64,000 nt of DNA from the NCBI RefSeq assembly GCF_045310695.1, contig NZ_JBJIAA010000006.1, positions 1-64,000 of the forward strand, read 5' to 3'. Below the pieces are notes generated by a model. That model had not been told where the DNA came from and ran no database searches. It saw only the letters and a list, made by a program, of their open reading frames with translations. A program made the translations under genes and the position numbers. This stretch comes from Clostridium_S neuense. Its GTDB lineage: Bacteria; Bacillota; Clostridia; Clostridiales; Clostridiaceae. Within the stretch, counting starts at the first letter, position 1; each line of letters opens with the position of its first letter. Below are positions 1-9,590 of the stretch, piece after piece.

Positions 1-128
1 AAGTTTGATTTAAGCTCATCGCTTTATTTTATTAAATAGAATTTCTTCTATTCAAAAGAATTGCTGGTTCATTATCTCTTCTCTGTTTAATTTTCAAAGT
101 TCAATGTGCTGCATAAGACAGCTTTTAT
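1..128 (-). other. rRNA operon leader (5' part of a 16S precursor)
   Basis: Read on the minus strand, this stretch runs from the promoter at 129-157 toward the left edge. It contains CACATTGAACTTTGAAAATT and ends with AGCTTAAATCAAACTT. Those words are typical of the spacer just before 16S rRNA in clostridia. The mature 16S gene itself would begin left of base 1, so only the leader is present. That it belongs to an rRNA operon is inferred from these words and the very strong promoter. Confidence 0.7.
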
Positions 129-157
129 ATAATATCATTTTTAATTTGCCCTGTCAA
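129..157 (-). promoter_or_regulatory. Strong sigma-A promoter of the rRNA operon
   Basis: Minus strand: -35 TTGACA (157-152), 17-bp spacer, -10 TATTAT (134-129), with A/T-rich DNA upstream. A second GATATTAT-like -10 lies at about 218-225, with no good -35, and could be an upstream P1 promoter. Tandem promoters are usual for rRNA operons. Confidence 0.75.
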
Positions 158-353
158 CATTTTTTTAATGTTTTTTCAGAACTCATTAATCACCGTCATC
201 TTGCGACGACATGTAATATAATATCATACTTTTTTTAATTGCTTTTTTAATATACATTGGTTATACAAATTTATATCATTAATATTCACTTTTTCTTACT
301 TTTTCTTTATATTTTTTATATTGATACTCTAGGAAGTGTTTATGTTATATTTA

Positions 354-800
354 CTACTTATTATAGATATAATTTAATTTATCTGTATCACTTTTATCGT
401 AACTTCTACTTATATAGGCTTCAGTATTATCATGTACCTCAGCTGAAATTTCATCCTTATCACTTATTAAATCGTTTTTAATTAAATTTTCAATTGGTTC
501 ATTACCAAGTACAATATTCCATTCATCTTTAGACAAATATTTTTTATACAAGTCATATTCATTTTTCTCTACTCTTTGATAATATTGTCCGTCATAAAAT
601 AATACTATACCTGTATCCATTGCCATTATCTTTTCAACCGCAGAAGATATAGGACATTCTAATTTATCTGATACAATAATTACCATAAGTTTTTTTTCCT
701 CTTCTACTAATTTAAAACATTGAACTCTAGTTGCACCTATGTTATTTTTTATCCATTTGCCTTCCCTAACAACATTTTCAATTATTTCTTGGGCATTCAT
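354..800 (-). CDS. Hypothetical protein, 148 aa
   Basis: I do not recognise the family. The protein is soluble, acidic and without membrane segments or a signal peptide. An alpha/beta N-terminal half (residues 1-90) contains several hydrophobic strands. The C-terminal tail is polar and Ser/Asp/Lys-rich. The ATG at 800 follows a perfect AGGAGG (811-816) with 10-nt spacing, so expression is likely. It is monocistronic, lying between the rRNA promoter and the uppP terminator. Its stop codon is about 200 bp upstream of the rRNA promoter on the same strand, so readthrough could enter the rRNA operon. Confidence 0.6.
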   Translation of the reverse strand: MNAQEIIENVVREGKWIKNNIGATRVQCFKLVEEEKKLMVIIVSDKLECPISSAVEKIMAMDTGIVLFYDGQYYQRVEKNEYDLYKKYLSKDEWNIVLGNEPIENLIKNDLISDKDEISAEVHDNTEAYISRSYDKSDTDKLNYIYNK

Positions 801-887
801 TTTTTTAACTCCTCCTCTGCATTTTCCCTTTTCAATATATAATGTTCTCGTTTTTCATGCAAAATATACTTAAAATTATTTATAAAA

Positions 888-922
888 AAATCTAGAAGAT
901 AATTGAAATCTTCTAGATTTTT
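888..922 (-). terminator. Intrinsic terminator after uppP
   Basis: Inverted repeat AAAATCTAGAAGAT / ATCTTCTAGATTTT around an 8-nt loop, followed on the minus strand by a T run. It ends the uppP transcript just before the next gene. Confidence 0.8.
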
Positions 923-939
923 ATAGGTAGTTTATTCAT

Positions 940-1860
940 CTATATTAGTTTCGCAAATCCTAATACTAAAACTACAATTCCAAGAAAAAGCCTGTACACA
1001 GCAAAAACTCTCATAGGCTTCTTCTTTAAGAATCCTATAAATCCCTCTACTACATATAATGCTACTATAAATGCTACTAAGAAGCCTATACCTAGTCCTA
1101 TTATCTGTATGCTTGATAATACAATTTTACTTTTAATAAGCGAAAGTCCTGATGCTCCAATCATCATAGGTATGGCAAGAAAAAATGAAAATTCAGCACC
1201 CGCTACTGTTGTTAAGCCTACTATCCACGCTCCAATAATTGTTGATGCTGATCTTGACATTCCAGGCCATAATGCCAAACATTGAAAACATCCAATTATA
1301 ATAGCTTGTTTAATAGTAACATCATCTACTCTTTTAATTTTTGCTTTTTTTCTAAATTTACTTTCTGCATATACCATCCACACAGCTCCAACAATTAATG
1401 CAGCTGCAACAGGTTTAGGATAAAATAATATTTTTTCTATTTTATGTTGAAATGGGAATCCAATTAAAACAGCTGGTATACACGCTATTACAATATTAAT
1501 CCAAAATTTAAATCCTGGCTTTGTTTTATATCCATTTGAAAAAAATTCACCTACAATAGCAATTCCTGATTTTTGATGTTGTTTCATAGAAGGCCATAAA
1601 TTTGATGGTTTAAGAGTTGAGATTATCTTGTCCCAATATAAAACAACAATTGCAAGTATAGCTCCAAGTTGAATCACAACCTCAAACATGTCAAGATATC
1701 CTTTATTATATAAACTTGTTGGAATTGCCCCTTCTTTAAAATTTATAATACTCCCTAGTATTATCATATGACCTGTTGAAGATACTGGAAGAAATTCTGT
1801 CAATCCTTCAATAATACCTTCAAGTACAGTCTTAAATATAAAAATTAAATTTATGTACAT
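940..1860 (-). CDS. uppP: Undecaprenyl-diphosphatase UppP/BacA
   Basis: Integral membrane phosphatase that dephosphorylates undecaprenyl diphosphate, recycling the lipid carrier for peptidoglycan and teichoic acid synthesis. It confers bacitracin tolerance when abundant. Both family signatures are present: EGLTEFLPVSSTGH at residues 18-31 and PGMSRSASTI near residue 200. At 306 aa it is slightly longer than the usual 270-290, with several hydrophobic segments. The ATG at 1860 follows AGGGGAG. It is monocistronic, with its own terminator downstream. Function is assigned by family motif. Confidence 0.95.
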   Translation of the reverse strand: MYINLIFIFKTVLEGIIEGLTEFLPVSSTGHMIILGSIINFKEGAIPTSLYNKGYLDMFEVVIQLGAILAIVVLYWDKIISTLKPSNLWPSMKQHQKSGIAIVGEFFSNGYKTKPGFKFWINIVIACIPAVLIGFPFQHKIEKILFYPKPVAAALIVGAVWMVYAESKFRKKAKIKRVDDVTIKQAIIIGCFQCLALWPGMSRSASTIIGAWIVGLTTVAGAEFSFFLAIPMMIGASGLSLIKSKIVLSSIQIIGLGIGFLVAFIVALYVVEGFIGFLKKKPMRVFAVYRLFLGIVVLVLGFAKLI

Positions 1861-2090
1861 TATAAATTGCTCCCCTCTTTACGTATAATTATTTCTACAC
1901 ACAATAAATTAATTATACTATTTAATAGCATCCGTTCAACATTTTATTTAAAAATTAATAAAATAGTAACTAATTTATATTGTATAAACTAATTATCTCT
2001 ACATATCATATAAATTTTATTCATTTATATCAATACAACTAATAAAATTTAATAAGCAATATAAATTAAAATTTGCAAATATTCCCTTTA

Positions 2091-2109
2091 CTATGCTACT
2101 ATAGCATAG
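2091..2109. repeat. Short perfect inverted repeat upstream of the YitT gene
   Basis: CTATGCTA-CTA-TAGCATAG lies about 80 bp before the chosen YitT start. It is 8 bp per arm and has no T run, so it is more likely an operator or 5'-UTR hairpin than a terminator. The rest of the 328-bp gap (1861-2188) is featureless A/T-rich sequence. Confidence 0.35.
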
Positions 2110-2188
2110 CATTATGAATTTTTTCTTTCAAATTTCACTTTACGTGAATATAAAAAATTATAACTTTCTATTACAGGAGATGAGTATC

Positions 2189-3082
2189 ATGGAGAAATTA
2201 TCCGAACTCTATAAAAATGATTTTTTTATTACCACACTTAAAAAATATATGTTTTTAACTTGTGGGTGCATTTTATTTTCTATCTATGCGAGTATACTTC
2301 TTACGCCTTCTAAAATAGGTACCGGTGGTATTTTAGGCATATGCTTATCTTTGAACAAGCTTTTTAGCTTTAAGATAGGTATTACAACAATAATCTTAAA
2401 CATACCACTTTTTTTATTCGGCTTTAAACTTCTTGGAAAGAATTTCGCAATAAAAAGTGCTTTTATAGTAGTTATTTCATCAATGTTAATAGATTATATG
2501 AATTTGCACTTTTCGAATTATCACTTTATACCTCCTTCTGATAAACTAACCTCTGCAATATTTTGTGGTGTAGTTTCTGGAATAGGAATGTCGTTGATTT
2601 TTATGGGTGGAGGTTCAACTGGAGGACTTGATATATCTGCAAAAATAGTAAAAAATCAAGCTAAATCTATTCCTCTCTCTAAAATAATGCTTTTTCAGGA
2701 CATTATCGTATATATATTTGTAGGGATAGTCTTAGGTCCTCAATCCGTACTTTACGCCCTAATAATGAGTTTTATACGTTCAAAAACGATAGATACAATC
2801 CAGGAAGGTTTTTCATCTTCAAGACAGTGTTTTATAATTTGCACTAAATCAGAAGAAATTACTTCATCTATAAATGCAAAGTTGAATAGAGGAGTAACAA
2901 AGCTTGATGCAGTTGGTGGTTATTCCCATTTAAATAAGAAGGTTTTATACGTAGTCATCCAAAAATATCAGCTTCCAGCGTTAAAGCTCTTACTTAAGGA
3001 AATAGAACCAACAGCTTTTATTACAGTTTCATCTGTAAATGATATACTCGGAAATTACAAACAGGGCACATTTTCAGTGTAA
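2189..3082 (+). CDS. YitT family membrane protein
   Basis: YitT family (DUF161 followed by a C-terminal DUF2179 ligand-binding-like domain). Five or so membrane helices occupy residues 20-190. The hallmark GGGSTGGLD lies at residues 140-148, and the soluble C-terminal domain covers about 215-297. Biochemical function is not established for most members; transport of a small molecule or ion is often suggested. An upstream in-frame ATG at 2114 lacks a ribosome binding site. AGGAGATGA (2175-2183) points to the ATG at 2189, giving 297 aa. The gene is monocistronic and followed by murT on the same strand after about 70 bp. Confidence 0.85.
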   Translation: MEKLSELYKNDFFITTLKKYMFLTCGCILFSIYASILLTPSKIGTGGILGICLSLNKLFSFKIGITTIILNIPLFLFGFKLLGKNFAIKSAFIVVISSMLIDYMNLHFSNYHFIPPSDKLTSAIFCGVVSGIGMSLIFMGGGSTGGLDISAKIVKNQAKSIPLSKIMLFQDIIVYIFVGIVLGPQSVLYALIMSFIRSKTIDTIQEGFSSSRQCFIICTKSEEITSSINAKLNRGVTKLDAVGGYSHLNKKVLYVVIQKYQLPALKLLLKEIEPTAFITVSSVNDILGNYKQGTFSV

Positions 3083-3155
3083 GATTATATTCTTGCACTT
3101 TTTTTATTTTATATTTAGATGTAAATATTTAAAATATGTATTATAATAATATTCA

Positions 3156-4517
3156 TTGGAGGTGTTCAAAATTAACATTAAAAGCTTTTTTAGTATTATT
3201 ATCTCTAAGATTATAATTAAATTGTCGAAGGTTCTTTTTAAGGGTGGAACTAACTTTCCTGGTAAAGTGGCCTTAAAAATAGATAAAAATATTCTTTCTA
3301 CTGTAACTAAAGGATACAATATAATCTTTATTACAGGAACAAACGGTAAGACTACTACTACTAATTTAATTTATAGCATATTAAATGATGCTGGTAAAAA
3401 AGTTATAACAAATAATACCGGTGCCAATTTAAAGCCTGGAATAACATCCTGTTTTGTTCAGCATTTTAGCTTTAAAAACAATATAGATAAATATGCTGTA
3501 ATAGAAATAGATGAGGCAAACCTCAAGTTCCTTACTGAATATGTTGAACCCAAAATAATCGTTATAACTAATTTATTTAGAGATCAACTTGATAGATATG
3601 GTGAAGTTTATACAACCTTATCTAAAATAATGGAAGGTGTAAAAAAAGTTCCTAATACAACCTTAGTATTAAATGGAGACGAATCTTTACTTGGAGATTT
3701 AGACATTCCTAATCCTAAAATTTACTATGGTTTTAATTGTGCTATAAGCACTGATAATAAGATAAGCATAAACGCCGACGCAAAATTCTGTAAGAAATGC
3801 AAACATCCGTATAAATATGAATTTATAACTTATAATCATTTAGGCAAATTCTACTGTGAAAATTGCGGTTATAAAAGACCAGAATTAAATTATTACATAG
3901 ATAAAATTAAGGATTTAGATCCTTCAGGCTCCTTAATATCAATTAATGGTAATGACTTTTATCTTAATCAACCTGGTGCTTATAATATATATAACGGTCT
4001 TTGTGCATATTCTGTCGCCAAAACGCTTAAAGTAGATAATTCAATAATATTTAACGCTTTAAAAAGTTCAAAAAGTAGTTTTGGAAGACAGGAATCTATA
4101 AACATAAACGGTAAAGATGTTAAAATAATTCTTGTAAAAAATCCCGCTGGATATGATGAGGCTATAAAAACTATAGCCCTAGACAAAAGAAAAATAGATT
4201 TAACTGTATTTTTAAACGATAATTACGCTGATGGACGTGATGTATCGTGGATTTGGGATGTAAACTTTGAAAGCTTGCAATCTTTAAATTTAGATAAAAT
4301 TATGATTTCAGGCATAAGGCTTTATGATATGGGCATAAGATTAAAAACAGCTGGTCTAAATGAAGAAAGTTTTACTCTTTCTCAGACTTTTGATGAATTA
4401 CTCAACGACTTACAAAGCTGCAGTGGTGATATAATATATGTTCTTGCAACTTACACAGCTATGATAGACTTTAGAAAATTTCTTTATTCAAAAGGCTTTA
4501 TTAAAAAACTTTGGTAG
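3156..4517 (+). CDS. murT: Lipid II isoglutaminyl synthase, MurT subunit
   Basis: Mur-ligase-like subunit that, with GatD, amidates the alpha-carboxylate of D-Glu in lipid II using glutamine and ATP. The P-loop TGTNGKTT begins at residue 60. A MurT-type zinc ribbon is formed by Cys212, 215, 234 and 237, and a DUF1727 C-terminal domain follows. Length (about 450 aa) is normal. The start is uncertain: the TTG (3156) and GTG (3162) lie inside the only Shine-Dalgarno, GGAGGTG (3158-3164), whereas an ATT at 3171 sits at ideal 6-nt spacing. gatD follows directly. Confidence 0.93.
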   Translation: MEVFKINIKSFFSIIISKIIIKLSKVLFKGGTNFPGKVALKIDKNILSTVTKGYNIIFITGTNGKTTTTNLIYSILNDAGKKVITNNTGANLKPGITSCFVQHFSFKNNIDKYAVIEIDEANLKFLTEYVEPKIIVITNLFRDQLDRYGEVYTTLSKIMEGVKKVPNTTLVLNGDESLLGDLDIPNPKIYYGFNCAISTDNKISINADAKFCKKCKHPYKYEFITYNHLGKFYCENCGYKRPELNYYIDKIKDLDPSGSLISINGNDFYLNQPGAYNIYNGLCAYSVAKTLKVDNSIIFNALKSSKSSFGRQESININGKDVKIILVKNPAGYDEAIKTIALDKRKIDLTVFLNDNYADGRDVSWIWDVNFESLQSLNLDKIMISGIRLYDMGIRLKTAGLNEESFTLSQTFDELLNDLQSCSGDIIYVLATYTAMIDFRKFLYSKGFIKKLW

Positions 4518-4528
4518 AGGTGATAGTA

Positions 4529-5251
4529 TTGGAACTTAACATATGCCATCTATATCCCGATTTATTAAACGTATATGGCGATATAGGAAACATACGAATT
4601 TTGAAATACAGGGCTGAAAAAAGAAATATAAAAGTAAATATTTTCAACGTATCACTTAAAGATACATTCGAAGGTAATAAGTATGACATAACTTTTTTCG
4701 GAGGTGGACAAGATTATGAGCAGTCCATAGTTTCAGCTGATCTTATACAAACTAAAAAATTTGCTGTAAGTGAGTATATAAATAATGGGAAAGTATTTTT
4801 AGCAATTTGCGGGGGATACCAACTTTTAGGAAAATATTATACTACTCCTGATGGTGAGAAACTTGATGGTGTTGGAATACTTAATATACAAACCGATGGT
4901 GGCTCAATTAGATTTATAGGTAATACAGTAATAGAAAATGAAGATTTTAAAGAAACTTATGTAGGTTTTGAAAATCATTCTGGAAGGACTTATATAAATG
5001 ATTTAAAACCATTTGGAAAAGTAATTGTAGGGTATGGAAACAACGGTTCTGATGGTTACGAAGGTTGCATTTATAAAAATACATATTGTACCTATTTTCA
5101 TGGTTCACTTCTTTCTAAAAATCCTGAACTTGCAGATAGACTTATAAAAACAGCACTTGAAAGAAAATATGGAACTATAAATCTTGAACCTTTAGATGAC
5201 ACTCTTGAACAAAAAGCCAAAGAATTTATAATAAAAAGAGAAAAAAAATAG
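4529..5251 (+). CDS. gatD: Lipid II isoglutaminyl synthase, GatD glutaminase subunit
   Basis: Class-I-like (CobB/CobQ-type) glutamine amidotransferase that supplies ammonia to MurT. The nucleophile is Cys94 in AICGGYQLLG and the catalytic histidine is His191 in FHGSLLSKNP. The N-terminus ELNICHLYPDLLNVYGDIGN matches GatD proteins. A TTG at 4511 would precede the ribosome binding site; AGAGGTGA (4516-4523) points to the TTG at 4529, giving 240 aa. The gap to murT is 11 nt, so the two are co-translated, as usual for this heterodimer. Confidence 0.93.
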   Translation: MELNICHLYPDLLNVYGDIGNIRILKYRAEKRNIKVNIFNVSLKDTFEGNKYDITFFGGGQDYEQSIVSADLIQTKKFAVSEYINNGKVFLAICGGYQLLGKYYTTPDGEKLDGVGILNIQTDGGSIRFIGNTVIENEDFKETYVGFENHSGRTYINDLKPFGKVIVGYGNNGSDGYEGCIYKNTYCTYFHGSLLSKNPELADRLIKTALERKYGTINLEPLDDTLEQKAKEFIIKREKK

Positions 5252-5265
5252 TACTAAAAACAAGA

Positions 5266-5418
5266 GGAACTGCTGCACTAATAATTATTTAATATGTAAT
5301 TTAAGAAGTAAAACCTTTAACTTTTTAATGAGTGAAATGAGTTGAGATTTTTCACTATTATGTCACTTCGCAACTTTTATATATTATATTTGAATAATTT
5401 TTTAGTGTGAAGGTTCCT
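5266..5418. repeat. Degenerate copy of a dispersed inverted-repeat element
   Basis: The left end AACTGCTGCACTAATAATTA and the right end GAATAATTTTTTAGTGTGAA resemble, in inverted orientation, the ends of the elements at 22450-22803 and 36086-36249. The interior carries an AAGTAAAACCTTTAACTTTT block. It fills most of the 340-bp gap between gatD and clpB. Similarity is by eye and imperfect. Confidence 0.45.
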
Positions 5419-5533
5419 TTTTCAAATCCATCTTCTGCTTTTTATCTATAACTTTTGTTATAAGTAAGTTCATTTTTTTTTATTCACTCATATCGTTAAA
5501 AATTTGAAAAGTATATACTCTTATGCCTTTTTG

Positions 5534-5567
5534 TAAAAAAATAGAAGGTAATTAAAACTACCTTCTA
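5534..5567 (-). terminator. Intrinsic terminator after clpB
   Basis: TAGAAGGTA / TACCTTCTA stem (5542-5550 and 5559-5567) with an 8-nt loop, followed on the minus strand by seven T residues. Confidence 0.85.
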
Positions 5568-5590
5568 CATAAAATGTATATGAATTGAAT

Positions 5591-8188
5591 TTATATATTA
5601 TATATATTTATATTACCATCTACTTCATCCACGCATATATTCATTCCATCATAAAATTCTCCGCTTATTATCTTTTTAGCTATTTCAGTTTCAATAGTAT
5701 TTTCTATATATCTTTTTAATGGTCTTGCTCCATATAAAGGATCATATGCTTCCTTTTCCATAAGCTTCTTTGCATTTTCCGTAACAGTTAATCCCATATT
5801 TCTTTCTTTTAATCTTTTTACAATATCAACAAGAAAAATATCTATAATTTTTCCTATTTCATTATTAGAAAGAGGCTTAAACATAATTATATCATCAAGT
5901 CTATTTAAAAATTCAGGCTTAAATCTTAGTTTAAGTTCATTCATTACCTTATTTTTTATTTCGGCATCCACAGCTGAAACCTCTCTATTGTTAAGAAGAT
6001 TACTGCTTCCTATATTAGAGGTCATTATGATTATACAATTTTTAAAATCAATTGTTTTTCCTTTATTATCTGTAAGTCTTCCATCGTCAAGAATTTGTAA
6101 AAATATATTAAATACATCATCATGTGCTTTTTCTATTTCATCAAATAAAACTACACTATAAGGCTTTCTTCTAACTGCTTCAGTAAGCTGACCACCTTCT
6201 TCATAACCAACATATCCAGGAGGCGCTCCTATGAGTCTTGATACTGAATATTTCTCCATGTACTCAGACATATCTATTCTTATTATATTTTCTTCACTAT
6301 CAAAAAGGGTTCTTGCAAGAGTTTTAGCGAGCTCGGTCTTTCCAACCCCTGTAGGTCCTAGAAATATAAATGATCCAATTGGTCTTTTAATATCCTTTAA
6401 ACCCGCTCTTGCTCTTATTACTGCATTTGATACTGCTGTAACAGCTTCATCCTGTCCTATGACTCTTTTTTTAAGCTCACTTTCAAGTCTTACAAGTTTT
6501 TTTCTTTCTCCTTCAACAAGCTTTGAAACTGGAATTCCTGTCCATTTTGATACTATTTCAGAAATTTCATTTTCAGTTACTTCTTCCTTAAGCATAGCAT
6601 TTTCATTTTTATCTTTTATAGCATTTTCTTTTTCTTCTACCAGCTTTTCTAATCTAGGAAGTTCACCATATTTAAGTTCAGCAGCTTTGTTAAGATCATA
6701 ATCTCTTTCAGCTTTTTCTATTTGACCTTTTATATCATCAAGCTTTGTTTTAAGTTCTTTCACTTCCCCAATTTGTGCCTTTTCTTTTTCATATTTGGCC
6801 GTCATAGCCTTATCTTTCTCTTTTAGATCACTAAGCTCTTTTTCTAAAACACCAAGTCTGTTCTTAGATGCTATATCATTTTCCTTGGTAAGGGCTTCCT
6901 TTTCAATTTCCATCTGAAATATCTTCCTCTTAAGCATATCAAGTTCAGTAGGCATACTGTCTATTTCCATTCTTATCATGGATCCAGCTTCATCAATGAG
7001 ATCTATAGCCTTATCTGGTAAAAATCTTTCTGTTATATATCTATCTGAAAGCTTTGCTGCTGCAATTATTGCACTGTCATGTATTCTAACTCCATGATGA
7101 ATTTCAAATCTTTCTTTTAGACCTCTTAGTATTGATATTGCATCCTCTACTGTAGGTTCCTCCACCAGTACTGTTTGAAATCTTCTCTCAAGTGCCTTAT
7201 CCTTTTCTATATATTTTCTATATTCATCAAAAGTCGTAGCACCTATGCAGTGAAGCTCACCTCTTGCAAGCATTGGTTTTATAAGATTGCCAGCATCCAT
7301 AGCCCCCTCTGTCTTTCCAGCACCAACTATAGTGTGAATTTCATCTATAAAAAGTATTATTTTCCCTTCACTTTTTTGAACTTCTTTGAGTACAGCCTTT
7401 AATCTTTCTTCAAATTCTCCCCTATATTTTGCCCCTGCTATGAGAGAACCCATATCTAGTGAAAACACAATTTTATTTTTAAGTCCTTCCGGCACATCAC
7501 CTCTTACAATCCTTTCAGCAAGTCCTTCTACAATTGCGGTTTTTCCAACACCGGGTTCGCCTATTAGAACAGGATTGTTCTTTGTTCTTCTGGATATAAT
7601 TCTTATTACTCTTCTTATTTCTTCATCTCTTCCTATTACAGGATCAAGTTTATGCTTTTTAGCCTCTTCAACAAGATTTCTTCCATATTTCTTAAGTGCA
7701 TCATAAGTAGCTTCTGGCTCTTTAGAATCTACTCTTTGGTTACCTCTTACACTTGCTAGAGCGTTTAAAAATTCTTTTTTATTTATATTATTTTTTCTTA
7801 ATATTTTGCTTACTACTAAATCATTACCTTCCATAAATGCAAGTATAATATGCTCTGTACTTATATAGGAATCCTTAAAATCATCTGCTATTTTTTCAGC
7901 AGTTATAAATATTTCTTCAAACTTTCTAGTTACATATATAGAAGAATTTCTGGCACCTTCTCCAAGTACCTTTGGCATCCTATCAAGCTCTTTTTCAGTA
8001 TCATCCTTGACTGTTTTTGAATTTATACCCATTCTCTCAAATATATTAGGTATAAGACCATCATCTTGAGATATTATAGCCATAAAAAGGTGGATTGTAT
8101 CTATTTGCTGGTGGTTAAACTTTAAAGCAATCGCCTGTGCCTCATTTATAGCTTCTTGTACTTTCACTGTCAATTTGTCAACATTCAT
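5591..8188 (-). CDS. clpB: ClpB disaggregase chaperone
   Basis: Hexameric AAA+ ATPase that threads aggregated proteins together with DnaK. Clp-N repeats occupy residues 1-145. AAA1 has Walker A GEPGVGKT near 210 and Walker B LFIDEIH. The coiled-coil M domain covers about 405-525, the feature separating ClpB from ClpA/C. AAA2 has Walker A GPTGVGKT near 605, and a C-terminal D2 domain follows. The 865-aa length is standard. The ATG at 8188 follows AGGGAGAG. I see neither a CIRCE element nor CtsR heptad repeats in the 120 bp upstream, so the heat-shock control is not readable here. It is monocistronic. Confidence 0.97.
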   Translation of the reverse strand: MNVDKLTVKVQEAINEAQAIALKFNHQQIDTIHLFMAIISQDDGLIPNIFERMGINSKTVKDDTEKELDRMPKVLGEGARNSSIYVTRKFEEIFITAEKIADDFKDSYISTEHIILAFMEGNDLVVSKILRKNNINKKEFLNALASVRGNQRVDSKEPEATYDALKKYGRNLVEEAKKHKLDPVIGRDEEIRRVIRIISRRTKNNPVLIGEPGVGKTAIVEGLAERIVRGDVPEGLKNKIVFSLDMGSLIAGAKYRGEFEERLKAVLKEVQKSEGKIILFIDEIHTIVGAGKTEGAMDAGNLIKPMLARGELHCIGATTFDEYRKYIEKDKALERRFQTVLVEEPTVEDAISILRGLKERFEIHHGVRIHDSAIIAAAKLSDRYITERFLPDKAIDLIDEAGSMIRMEIDSMPTELDMLKRKIFQMEIEKEALTKENDIASKNRLGVLEKELSDLKEKDKAMTAKYEKEKAQIGEVKELKTKLDDIKGQIEKAERDYDLNKAAELKYGELPRLEKLVEEKENAIKDKNENAMLKEEVTENEISEIVSKWTGIPVSKLVEGERKKLVRLESELKKRVIGQDEAVTAVSNAVIRARAGLKDIKRPIGSFIFLGPTGVGKTELAKTLARTLFDSEENIIRIDMSEYMEKYSVSRLIGAPPGYVGYEEGGQLTEAVRRKPYSVVLFDEIEKAHDDVFNIFLQILDDGRLTDNKGKTIDFKNCIIIMTSNIGSSNLLNNREVSAVDAEIKNKVMNELKLRFKPEFLNRLDDIIMFKPLSNNEIGKIIDIFLVDIVKRLKERNMGLTVTENAKKLMEKEAYDPLYGARPLKRYIENTIETEIAKKIISGEFYDGMNICVDEVDGNINIYNI

Positions 8189-8311
8189 ACTTCCACTCTC
8201 CCTATCTTTTATTTACTAAAGCTTTTAACCTTATACAAGTTTCTCGATTCACTAGGAATTTCGTTTTGAAACCAGCATAAGGTAAACTATCCCAATATAA
8301 TAACATCTTAG

Positions 8312-9568
8312 TTATATTTTTTTTCTTAATTTAATAGCTAAATTAAAGTATTTAATCGATTCATGAATGTTATTAAGATCTGCATACATCTTGCCCATTT
8401 CTAGGTATCTATTATACAATCTTTCATTATTATTCAATTTAAGAAGAAAATCTAATGAAAGGCTCATACACATCTCAAATGAAATTTTATTTCCAATTTT
8501 ATCGAATATTTTAGCTTTTAAATAATATGCATTTTCTATTATAAGATAATTATTTATGTTAATAGAATAATTTAATATTTCATCACATAAATCTTCATAT
8601 TTCGTTACATCTTTTGAATTTATTAAATCATTTATAAGATCTGTAATAAAATAAGAATACTTTTTGTTTCCTTCATTAGGAAATAGCTTCATGGAACCGC
8701 AAATAAGTTCCTTAGCTTTATCAATTTTATCTTCTCTAAGTAATCTCAATCCATGGTTGTACATAAATTGAGCTTTAACTTTAGAATTAGTTTCGAAATA
8801 TTTTTCTCCTTCTCTTTCATACTTAAAAAAGTTTATATCATCCATCTTTACAGATAAAAATAGAAGAATATTATATATTTTTGCTTTTACTAAATCATCA
8901 CTTACTTCGCTAAGATAACCAGTCAATTTACATGCAATTTTATAAGCCTTGCTGTAGTCACCCATCATTATATAAGATTGAGCTTCATAATAAAATGCTT
9001 TTATTTTTATATTATTTTTCTTAATTTTATTCTGTTCAATATAATCAATTATTATTCTATAATAATTAGCTGATTGAGAATACTCACTGCTAAAAAATAG
9101 ATATCGCCCCATATCCATATAATATGTAATATTGTCAGTGATTTTTTGACTCTTTCTACATATATCATAGTATTCCGATGATAACTCTCTAGTTAAACTT
9201 ATATTATTATTATCAAGATAGTAATTAAATAAAATATGCACAAATTCAAAAGCTATCTCATAGTAATTGTACTGCTTTGCATAATACATATTATATTTTA
9301 AATATTCTTCTTTTTTACTATCATCTATCTCATTAAACTTTTTTAAATTGTCTATAAACTGATTTTTAGTATCATATTTAAGATATTCAAGGCTTACATC
9401 TAGTTTTTTTGATATAAATTCGAGTATATAATCATCTGGAGCTATTTTCCCATTCTCTATACAGCTCATTTTAGATACAGATATTTTTTCATTACATATA
9501 TCCTTTAAGGTCAACCTTTTGTATATTCTTGCTCTTTTTATTTTTTCTCCAACAGACAATATTTCCAT
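8312..9568 (-). CDS. HTH-XRE / TPR transcriptional regulator (RRNPP-like)
   Basis: An N-terminal XRE helix-turn-helix (about residues 8-62) is followed by a long all-helical TPR region to residue 418. This architecture is that of RRNPP regulators (Rap, NprR, PlcR, PrgX), which usually sense small intracellular peptides. The first residues (MEILSVGEKIK) nearly repeat those of the upstream neighbour, showing a tandem duplication. The gap between them is 22 bp, so they probably form one transcript. The ATG at 9568 follows AGGTGTG. No convincing exported pro-peptide gene lies next to it, so the ligand is unknown. Confidence 0.85.
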   Translation of the reverse strand: MEILSVGEKIKRARIYKRLTLKDICNEKISVSKMSCIENGKIAPDDYILEFISKKLDVSLEYLKYDTKNQFIDNLKKFNEIDDSKKEEYLKYNMYYAKQYNYYEIAFEFVHILFNYYLDNNNISLTRELSSEYYDICRKSQKITDNITYYMDMGRYLFFSSEYSQSANYYRIIIDYIEQNKIKKNNIKIKAFYYEAQSYIMMGDYSKAYKIACKLTGYLSEVSDDLVKAKIYNILLFLSVKMDDINFFKYEREGEKYFETNSKVKAQFMYNHGLRLLREDKIDKAKELICGSMKLFPNEGNKKYSYFITDLINDLINSKDVTKYEDLCDEILNYSININNYLIIENAYYLKAKIFDKIGNKISFEMCMSLSLDFLLKLNNNERLYNRYLEMGKMYADLNNIHESIKYFNLAIKLRKKI

Positions 9569-9590
9569 GTATATTCACACACCTATCCAA

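Noticed and set aside
6231..7706. Long open frames on the plus strand opposite clpB
   Set aside because: Antisense shadows of a strongly conserved gene, without ribosome binding sites or recognisable products.
8202..8306. 34-codon minus-strand ORF just after the second HTH-TPR gene, considered as an RRNPP signal-peptide gene
   Set aside because: No ribosome binding site, and the sequence (MLLYWDSLPYAGFKTK start) has no basic-hydrophobic export signal. It more likely is clpB upstream sequence.
8189..8311. CIRCE or CtsR operator before clpB
   Set aside because: No TTAGCACTC-N9-GAGTGCTAA and no paired GGTCAAA heptads; only a weak GGTTTC-GAAATT palindrome.
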